Source of the DNA: Eubacterium sp.
GTDB taxonomy: Bacteria > Bacillota > Clostridia > Oscillospirales > Acutalibacteraceae
Reading direction: 5' to 3'
Length of the DNA stretch: 5,848 nt
NCBI GenBank assembly: GCA_017543415.1
Contig: JAFYGD010000127.1
Coordinates: 1-5,848 of the forward strand
In this document: positions 1 to 5,356 of the stretch, piece after piece
Numbering within the stretch: position 1 is the first letter of the stretch
How the letters are laid out: the number at the start of each line of letters is the position of its first letter
The notes under the pieces: model-generated
Databases searched by the model: none
What the model saw: the letters and a program-made list of their open reading frames with translations, nothing else
What the model was told of the DNA's origin: nothing
Position numbers and translations under genes: made by a program

Positions 1-627
1 AGTGTAAATGCGCTTAAGACAGAGGTTGAGGAAAAGAACGGAGCCGTTAAAGTTAAAATAGCTTTGATTGTTCCCGGTATGAAGGATTCCTTTGCTTCAT
101 ATACCGTTTATCCGGACGGCAGGATTGCCGTTTACCACAGCGCGGTTCCTAAGGCGGATATACTCCGTTTCGGCTATATTTTCGGCGTTGATAAGGATTA
201 TTCAAATGTTAAATGGTACGGCAGGGGAGCCGCTCCGTCTTATCCTGACAGAAAAACGGGCTATAAGATAGGCTTGTATTCAATGCCCCTTTCCGAATTT
301 GAATATAACTATATGCGCCCGCAGGAAGCTTCTGCGCGTTCCGATACAAGGTATTTCAGCCTTGAAAACAAAAAAGGCAGCGGCGTAAAAGTAACCGCTT
401 ATTATGATAAGCCCGTGCTTTTCTGCGCGCTTCCTTATACTCCCGATGAGCTTGAAAGCTTTACCCATGTTAACGAAATCAAACGTAATGATATTATAAC
501 CGTTACCGTTGACGGAGCGCAGCAGGGCGTCGGCGGCGATATGCCCGGTCAGGCTAACGTAAGGGATAAGTATAAGCAAAAAGCCGGAGTAAAGCAAACT
601 CTTTCATTTTTAATTGAACTGATTTAG
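1..627 (+). CDS. Beta-galactosidase, GH2 family, C-terminal fragment (5' end outside window)
   Basis: The reading frame is open from base 1 to a TAG at 625-627, giving 208 residues with no start of its own. It matches the last domain of LacZ-type glycoside hydrolase family 2 beta-galactosidases (the 'small chain' beta-sandwich), which closes the active site of an enzyme hydrolysing terminal beta-galactosides such as lactose. Visible family motifs, numbered in the fragment, are WYGRG (72-76) followed by YPDRKTG, RPQE (106-109), a SDTRYF segment, the LPYTPDELESFTH stretch and GVGGD (176-180). Full LacZ proteins are about 1,000 residues, so about four fifths lies upstream, including the catalytic TIM barrel. 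After GVGGD the sequence runs MPGQAN rather than the DDSW found in E. coli LacZ, so the Trp999 equivalent is absent. There is no signal peptide information. A TTG at 64 could be taken as a start but lies inside the domain. The stop is 1 bp before comEC. Confidence 0.88.
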   Translation, partial: SVNALKTEVEEKNGAVKVKIALIVPGMKDSFASYTVYPDGRIAVYHSAVPKADILRFGYIFGVDKDYSNVKWYGRGAAPSYPDRKTGYKIGLYSMPLSEFEYNYMRPQEASARSDTRYFSLENKKGSGVKVTAYYDKPVLFCALPYTPDELESFTHVNEIKRNDIITVTVDGAQQGVGGDMPGQANVRDKYKQKAGVKQTLSFLIELI

Positions 628-628
628 T

Positions 629-2197
629 ATGAAACGTGTTTTTGCACATATAGGCTTTTCAACGGCAACAGCGCTTATCGTACTGAATATGATAAGCGCT
701 GTCTATGTGCCTTATATTGCTGCCGGGCTTGCGTTAATGCTTTGCGTAAGCCTTGCGCTTAAAAAATACAGACAAGCTGTAACCGTACCGCTGTGTTTAA
801 GCTCGGCGCTGTTCGCTTGCCTGTTGTTTTTGTGCGTTTATTATTCTGCCGTTGAGCCTGCGCTTTCCTTATCGGGTAAAACTGCAGAGCTTACTTTTTG
901 TATTAAAGACCTTCCGCAGTTTGACAGCGGTAAATATATCTATACTGCAAAAGCTACCCGTATCCTTTTAAACGGAGCTCCGCAGTCAGTTAATCTGCGC
1001 GTTGTTTCCGATAAGCCCGTTTGTGCGGATGCGTTTCAGCTCGTAAATGCAAAAGCCCGTTTTTATTCAACGGGCAGCAACGCCTTTAATAATTTCGGAA
1101 AATGGGGAGACGGTATATATCTCAACGCAAAACTGATTGAATTTTCGGTAACGGATAATGATGTTTTCTGCCCGATGAAATATATTCTGATACTGCGTAA
1201 TGATATTATAGAATTGCTTGTACGCAATCTCAAAAACAATACGGGCGCTCTTTCCGCCGCGCTTGTAACGGGGGACAGGTACTATCTTTCAAACGACGTA
1301 ATTACTGCATTCAGGCTTGCCGGCGTTTCACATTTAACAGCGATAAGCGGTTTGCATCTCGGTGTAATTTCGGGCAGCTTTTACTATGTTGCAAAAAGAA
1401 CGGGCGTACCCGTTAAGCCGCGTAACGCGTTTATAATTGCTCTTGTTATTCTTTATATGGCGCTTGCAGGCTTTTCAGGCTCCGTAACAAGGGCAGGAAT
1501 AATGTTTATAACCGTATTCAGCGCAGATTTCTTCAAAAGAAAACCCGATACCCTTAATTCTCTCGGCTTTGCGGTATTTATTATCTGTCTTAATCCCTTT
1601 GCTGTCGGAGATTCCGGTGCTGTTTTAAGCGTATTGTCGGTATTGTCGCTGATTACTCTTTATCCCTATCTTAAAAATCAGTTCACAAAAGTATTTAATT
1701 ACCTTAATGACAGGCGTAACCGCAAAACATATCCTTTCAGATATATAATTGCTTATGTTCTTAAAAGCGTATTATTAAGCGTTTCGGTTTTACTGTATAC
1801 TCTTCCTGCAGTTTTCCTGTTTTTCGGCTATTTTAACGCAACAAGCCTTGTTTCAAATATTCTGCTTATTCCGCTCGGAAGTATAGCCACCGTGCTGTCG
1901 CTTTTGTGTTATATTTCATTGAAACTGAAGTTCCTTTGTACCGCTTTTGTTTTAACGGTTTCAGGTGTGGATTCGCTGATTATTATTTTTGTTAAATTCT
2001 TTGCAGGCTTTGAGCTTATGAGGTTTTCGCTTACAGGCTGGTTTTCCTTTGTAATCGCCGCAGTGCTTGCTGTTTTTGCCGTAAACTTTATTGTATTTAA
2101 AAACAAAACGCTTAAAACAGCTTTTGTAATTACGTTTATTATTCTTGCGTTTTCGCTTGCAATTAACGCATTAACACAATATAATGTTAATATATAA
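629..2197 (+). CDS. comEC: ComEC/Rec2-family membrane channel protein lacking the MBL domain
   Basis: This 522-residue polytopic membrane protein is related to ComEC, the channel that carries single-stranded DNA into the cytoplasm during natural transformation. Order: two or three hydrophobic segments (about 5-75), an extracytoplasmic OB-like N-loop (DUF4131-like, about 80-175), then the Competence domain with multiple membrane helices (about 205-510). Family motifs are ALVTGDR (211-217), HLTAISGLHLGVISG (235-249), GFSGSVTRAGIM (281-292), LNPFAVGDSGAVLS (321-334) and the SNILLIPLGS segment near 409-418. B. subtilis ComEC is about 776 residues and ends in a metallo-beta-lactamase-like domain; here the protein stops after the last membrane segments and holA follows at once, so that domain is missing. 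The ATG at 629 is chosen because it keeps the first membrane segment. It has no clear Shine-Dalgarno and sits 1 bp after the beta-galactosidase stop, which suggests translational coupling. Functional competence is unproven. Confidence 0.88.
   Translation: MKRVFAHIGFSTATALIVLNMISAVYVPYIAAGLALMLCVSLALKKYRQAVTVPLCLSSALFACLLFLCVYYSAVEPALSLSGKTAELTFCIKDLPQFDSGKYIYTAKATRILLNGAPQSVNLRVVSDKPVCADAFQLVNAKARFYSTGSNAFNNFGKWGDGIYLNAKLIEFSVTDNDVFCPMKYILILRNDIIELLVRNLKNNTGALSAALVTGDRYYLSNDVITAFRLAGVSHLTAISGLHLGVISGSFYYVAKRTGVPVKPRNAFIIALVILYMALAGFSGSVTRAGIMFITVFSADFFKRKPDTLNSLGFAVFIICLNPFAVGDSGAVLSVLSVLSLITLYPYLKNQFTKVFNYLNDRRNRKTYPFRYIIAYVLKSVLLSVSVLLYTLPAVFLFFGYFNATSLVSNILLIPLGSIATVLSLLCYISLKLKFLCTAFVLTVSGVDSLIIIFVKFFAGFELMRFSLTGWFSFVIAAVLAVFAVNFIVFKNKTLKTAFVITFIILAFSLAINALTQYNVNI
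668..702. repeat. Perfect 12-bp inverted repeat (hairpin) near the 5' end of comEC
   Basis: ACAGCGCTTATC at 668-679 is the exact reverse complement of GATAAGCGCTGT at 691-702, with an 11-nt spacer whose ends (G680, T690) could add a G-U pair. It lies about 40 nt inside comEC and covers codons 14-25. Each arm contains the self-palindromic hexamer AGCGCT. No T-tract follows, so it is not an intrinsic terminator. It could act as an mRNA structure slowing early translation or as a protein-binding dyad; it could also be coincidence in coding sequence. Confidence 0.6.
1631..1648 (+). repeat. Tandem 9-bp duplication inside comEC
   Basis: GTATTGTCG occurs twice back to back (1631-1639 and 1640-1648). 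It keeps the reading frame and encodes the VLS-VLS of the LSVLSVLS stretch in a membrane helix (residues 333-340). It may be a small slippage duplication, but hydrophobic helices in this family are low in complexity, so little functional weight should be placed on it. Confidence 0.5.
2157..2185 (+). promoter_or_regulatory. Putative sigma-A promoter for holA at the end of comEC
   Basis: TTGCAA at 2157-2162 (4 of 6 matches to TTGACA) and a perfect TATAAT at 2180-2185 are separated by 17 bp, the optimal spacing for the housekeeping sigma factor. Transcription would start near 2192, giving holA a leader of about 27 nt that still contains its ribosome binding site. This would let holA and the RNase M5-like gene be expressed independently of the beta-galactosidase and comEC. 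The region is AT-rich coding sequence, so a chance match is possible. Confidence 0.5.
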
Positions 2198-2204
2198 AAT
2201 AAGG

Positions 2205-2212
2205 AAGGAGGT
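2205..2212 (+). promoter_or_regulatory. Strong Shine-Dalgarno for holA, fixing a GTG start
   Basis: AAGGAGGT at 2205-2212 is a full-strength anti-16S match, 6 nt before the GTG at 2219. No ATG or TTG in the holA frame is better placed, so this site supports the GTG start. It is by far the strongest ribosome binding site of the plus-strand unit; comEC has none visible. Confidence 0.85.
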
Positions 2213-2218
2213 TGTGCC

Positions 2219-3253
2219 GTGGCAGTAATAGGTGAAGCCGAATTAAAACAGCAGCTTAAGACCGGCGACTACGCAGGCGCGTATTTCATTTTCGGCGAAG
2301 AAAGCTATCTTAAGGAATTTTATATTTCCAAGCTGAAATCAAAGCTTGTTGACGAAGCCTTTGCCGATTTTAATTTGCATCAGCATGAGGGCAAGGATTC
2401 AAGTATTGACGATATTCTTATGGACGCGTCAATGCTGCCAATGATGAGCGAGCGTTCGCTCGTTATCGCGCATGACTATCCTTTTGATAAAACAAGCGAT
2501 GAAGAAAAGCTTGAGGAATATCTTAAAGACTCTCCTGAAACCTCGGTGCTCGTATTCTGGTATGACAGTATTGAGGTTGATATAAAGCGCGTTAAAAAGT
2601 GGGGAAGAATTAGCAAGCTTTTTGAAAAGTACGGTTGCTCCGTTGCTCTTGAAAAGCGTAGCGAGGGCGAGCTTGCAAAGCTTATTATCAACAGCGCAAA
2701 GAAGCGCGGCTGTAATATAGACAGAGTTTGCGCCTCATATCTTATCTCCGTAGTAGGTAACGATATTCAGACCATATTCAATGAGCTTGAAAAGATTTGT
2801 TCCTTTGTCAGCGAGGGTGATATAACCAGAAAGGAAATTGACGAGCTTGCCGTAAAATCCCTTCAGGCAAGAGTTTACGATTTATCAAAGTTTATCCTTA
2901 AAGGTAACGGAGATGGCGCTTACGGCGTTCTTACAGCTCTTTTCGCCCAAAAGGAGGAGGTTATAAGAATCTTTTCCGTCCTCGCCTCGTGCTATGTTGA
3001 TATGTATAGGGTAAAGTGTGCCCGTCAGGCAGGCATATCCGATTCGGAAATCGCTTCCGTCTTCGGTTATAAGGGCAGGGAATTCCTTATCCGTAACGCC
3101 GCAAGGGACGGTTCTTATATGAGTATTGAAGCGTTAAGACAGGCGCTTGACCTTCTGTCAGAAGCTGATGAAAAGCTGAAGTCAACAGGAATTGACGATA
3201 AGCTTGTGCTTGAAGAAACGGTTGCCAAGCTTCTTATTATGAGGAACAGATAA
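2219..3253 (+). CDS. holA: DNA polymerase III subunit delta (clamp loader)
   Basis: This 344-residue protein is the delta subunit of the DNA polymerase III clamp-loader complex, which opens the beta sliding clamp and loads it on primed DNA in the cytoplasm. The length is typical of the family (about 340). Domain order: an N-terminal AAA+-like domain without a functional nucleotide-binding loop, recognised by YFIFGEESYLKE (22-33) and the MLPMMSERSLVI segment (72-83); a middle domain with LAKLIINSAKKRG (152-164) and VGNDIQTIFNELEKI (179-193); and a C-terminal collar domain from about 212 with ARVYDLSKFIL. The GTG start is set by a strong Shine-Dalgarno. The gene lies 21 bp after comEC, the same neighbourhood as in B. 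subtilis, where yqeN (holA) follows the comE operon. Its stop TAA shares one base with the next ATG (TAATG), which suggests translational coupling. In B. subtilis rpsT is the usual next gene; here it is the RNase M5-like gene. Confidence 0.92.
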   Translation: MAVIGEAELKQQLKTGDYAGAYFIFGEESYLKEFYISKLKSKLVDEAFADFNLHQHEGKDSSIDDILMDASMLPMMSERSLVIAHDYPFDKTSDEEKLEEYLKDSPETSVLVFWYDSIEVDIKRVKKWGRISKLFEKYGCSVALEKRSEGELAKLIINSAKKRGCNIDRVCASYLISVVGNDIQTIFNELEKICSFVSEGDITRKEIDELAVKSLQARVYDLSKFILKGNGDGAYGVLTALFAQKEEVIRIFSVLASCYVDMYRVKCARQAGISDSEIASVFGYKGREFLIRNAARDGSYMSIEALRQALDLLSEADEKLKSTGIDDKLVLEETVAKLLIMRNR

Positions 3254-3843
3254 TGGCTGAAAAGATTAAGCTTACCCCTGCTGTAATTGTTGAGGGAAGG
3301 TATGATAAATCAAAGGTGTCCGAAATAGTTGACGCCTTTATAATTGAAACCAACGGCTTTGGTATTTTCAAGGATAAAAAACGCCTTTCTTTTATTAAAG
3401 AGCTTGCCCGTGAACGCGGAATAATTATTCTTACCGACAGCGACCACGCCGGCTTTATGATAAGAAACTATATTTCCTCGGGAGTTCCCAAGGAGAATAT
3501 AATCAATGCTTATATACCCGATATTTACGGTAAGGAAAAGCGCAAATCCGAACCTTCAAAGGAGGGAAAACTCGGCGTTGAGGGTATGAGCAGGGAGGTA
3601 CTTTTAAAAGCGCTTGAAGCAGCGGGCGTAGCTTTTAAAAACTCTGAAAATCCCGACCCCGTAACCAACTATGATTTGTATGAGCTCGGCCTTTCGGGTA
3701 AGCCTGACGCGTCAAAAAAGAAAAAAGCGCTGCTTAAAGCGCTTGATTTACCCGAATTTCTTTCAACAAAATCACTTTTAACATATATCAATTCTTCAAT
3801 GACAAAAACCGAATTTATTGAAAAAATCAACGGAGCAGAATAA
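3253..3843 (+). CDS. Ribonuclease M5-like protein (Toprim + DUF4093)
   Basis: This 196-residue protein resembles RNase M5 (RnmV, about 186 residues in B. subtilis), which trims 5S rRNA precursor in low-GC Gram-positives. The Toprim domain spans about 8-95: the acidic motif VIVEGRYDKSKV (11-22, Glu14 the likely catalytic base), IETNG (31-35), and ILTDSDHAG (59-67), whose Asp62 and Asp64 are the metal-binding DxD pair. The conserved KLGVEGMS (106-113) corresponds to the GVEH-type segment of RNase M5. A C-terminal helical region (about 130-193, DUF4093-like) is Lys-rich around 155-162. All Toprim acidic residues are present, so it should be active, but whether its substrate is 5S rRNA or another RNA cannot be read from sequence, so I leave the symbol empty. 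The ATG overlaps the holA stop by one base and has GAGG 8 nt upstream. In B. subtilis rnmV sits beside ksgA, so this location next to holA differs. Confidence 0.8.
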   Translation: MAEKIKLTPAVIVEGRYDKSKVSEIVDAFIIETNGFGIFKDKKRLSFIKELARERGIIILTDSDHAGFMIRNYISSGVPKENIINAYIPDIYGKEKRKSEPSKEGKLGVEGMSREVLLKALEAAGVAFKNSENPDPVTNYDLYELGLSGKPDASKKKKALLKALDLPEFLSTKSLLTYINSSMTKTEFIEKINGAE

Positions 3844-3853
3844 CTGCTCCGTT
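3829..3853. terminator. Bidirectional intrinsic terminator between convergent genes
   Basis: AACGGAGCAG (3829-3838) pairs perfectly with CTGCTCCGTT (3844-3853), a 10-bp GC-rich stem with a 5-nt loop (AATAA). The plus strand continues with TTTTGTTTT and the minus strand with GATTTTTTC, so both transcripts would have a U-tract after the stem. The loop contains the TAA stop of the RNase M5-like gene, and the stem lies 5 bp beyond the stop of the minus-strand transglutaminase-like gene. It should end both units and prevent antisense read-through. Confidence 0.88.
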
Positions 3854-3858
3854 TTGTT

Positions 3859-5355
3859 TTAGTCTTTTGCGGGTTTTCCGTATTTTGCATATCCTCCCGA
3901 ATATCTGTAAAGGCTTGCAAAATACTGCCAGTAGCCGTTTTTACCGTAGTTTCCGGTTTCGCAAAGGTACCACCTGCCGTTCAGCTTAACCTCGCACCAG
4001 AAGTGGTTGATAACGGGCTTTCCGTTGCTGTCCATTCGGTAGCCCTCAATTACTCTTGCTTCGTATCCGAGGTAGGTGAGCACAGCAGCGTATGCGCCGT
4101 TGTACTGTAGGCACTGACCTTTTTTCTTGTTGAAAATTGCGTCAACGTAGCGCAAATCGCCGTTAACATAATCGTAATCGTATTTTATCTTTTTGTTTAT
4201 CCATTCAAGTGCGTAATAAGCCATTTCAGCCCTTGAAGGATACTTGCCCTTGTATTTCTTATAGAAAAACGCTTTTATAGTCTTTCTGTCTGCTTTTGTA
4301 AGCTTGTAGCTCCAGTCGGTGTAAGGCTTCTTACCCCTTGTGTTGATTACCTTAATCGGTTTAGCCTTCTTTCTTGCAACGCTGTTCATCAGTGTAAACG
4401 CGTCATGCGAGTCAAAGTAAACGCAGCTCTCTGACTTTTTACCGTTGATTACCGGGTAAACCTCAAAAGTGTATCCGTAATACTTTGTATCAGCTTTGAG
4501 CGTCAGTTTTGTACCGCTAACCGTTTTGGTTTTTGCCTTATAATTCTTTCCGCTTTTAAGATTGTACTTGCGGTACTTTACCTTAAAGCCTGAAACACCG
4601 TTAATATCTTTGAATTTCAGAATAACCTTTTTGCGTTTTGTTACGGTCTTTACAACTGAGTTGCTTACAAAGGTATAAGCATCTTTTTCATCGTTTCTGT
4701 TAATATAGTACTTTTTCCCGTTAAAACTGAAGTATGGCTTTACAATGTATTCAATGCTGTATACATATTTCGGCAGAGATTTAACCGTAACTTTATAATT
4801 GAAGTCGTAATCCGTCTTGCTGCTGTATTTTGAGGTGAGAACGGAATCAACGCACTTTTCAACGGCGCCGTTTACCGAACAGAAAACCTCAAATCCGTCA
4901 ATAAGATTTTTTGATTCCTTACCTATTGACCAGTTTATAACTGCTTTACCGTCATATGTATCCGTATAAGAATAAATATAATCAAATAAAGGATAAACCT
5001 CAACTGTATTTGACGGCTGTGCGTATGTTCTGTCGTAATTGCTTGTTTCATCGTTCCATACATCGTTAAAGCAGGTAACGCGGTAATATAATACTGTTTT
5101 TTTTGCAGCGTCAACATAATAATCATATGAACCTCCGCACCAAACCGTTGTTAATTCCGTCCAGGTGATACCGTCGCTGCTCCTTTCAATAAGGGTTCCG
5201 TCATATTCTGCACCTTCGGTTTGCCAGCTCAGTTCGTTTGAGCTTTCGTATCTTTCGCTTACTGTAAGAACGGTAGTGCTTTCGGCATAAGCCGTTAAAG
5301 GCATTACCGAAACAGCAAGAATTAATGAGAGTATTAAACATATTGCCTTTTTCAT
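3859..5355 (-). CDS. Secreted transglutaminase-like protein with Fn3-like modules
   Basis: This is a 498-residue exported protein. The N-terminus MKKAICLILSLILAVSV with AYA before Glu25 is a typical Sec signal peptide. Residues about 27-122 form an Fn3-like beta module (LTVSERYESSNELSW, LIERSSDGITW, YYRVT), followed by two more divergent beta-rich segments (about 123-240 and 241-320). Residues about 375-475 are a transglutaminase-like papain-fold domain: Cys415 in KKGQCLQYNGA is the nucleophile, His451 in NHFWCEV the base, and WYLCETGNYG puts Glu466 where most members have Asp. It could be a peptidase or peptide cross-linker at the cell surface; the substrate is unknown. No LPXTG signal, C-terminal membrane helix or dockerin is seen, so it is probably released. 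I choose the ATG at 5355 rather than an in-frame TTG at 5373: it begins the signal peptide directly, lies 1 bp after the tmcAL stop (TAATATG), and has GAGGT 11 nt and AGG 4 nt upstream. Confidence 0.82.
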   Translation of the reverse strand: MKKAICLILSLILAVSVMPLTAYAESTTVLTVSERYESSNELSWQTEGAEYDGTLIERSSDGITWTELTTVWCGGSYDYYVDAAKKTVLYYRVTCFNDVWNDETSNYDRTYAQPSNTVEVYPLFDYIYSYTDTYDGKAVINWSIGKESKNLIDGFEVFCSVNGAVEKCVDSVLTSKYSSKTDYDFNYKVTVKSLPKYVYSIEYIVKPYFSFNGKKYYINRNDEKDAYTFVSNSVVKTVTKRKKVILKFKDINGVSGFKVKYRKYNLKSGKNYKAKTKTVSGTKLTLKADTKYYGYTFEVYPVINGKKSESCVYFDSHDAFTLMNSVARKKAKPIKVINTRGKKPYTDWSYKLTKADRKTIKAFFYKKYKGKYPSRAEMAYYALEWINKKIKYDYDYVNGDLRYVDAIFNKKKGQCLQYNGAYAAVLTYLGYEARVIEGYRMDSNGKPVINHFWCEVKLNGRWYLCETGNYGKNGYWQYFASLYRYSGGYAKYGKPAKD

Positions 5356-5356
5356 A

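Noticed and set aside
64..66. TTG as the start of a 187-residue gene
   Set aside because: The frame is open to base 1 and the sequence is the interior of a LacZ C-terminal domain; the gene is simply cut by the window edge.
280..597. Minus-strand reading frame of 105 residues
   Set aside because: It lies entirely opposite the beta-galactosidase fragment, resembles no family I know and has no sensible context; shadow frame.
2447..2464. Near-palindrome AGCGAGCGTTCGCTCG in holA
   Set aside because: It encodes the conserved MSERSLV segment using ordinary codons; the short central loop and the lack of a T-tract or start codon give no regulatory reading.
2951..2960. AAGGAGGAGG inside holA as an internal ribosome binding site
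   Set aside because: It encodes part of QKEEV in the collar domain and no start codon follows at a useful distance.
3557..3566. AAAGGAGGGA-like motif inside the RNase M5-like gene
   Set aside because: It codes for the KEGK segment and is not followed by an ATG at suitable spacing.
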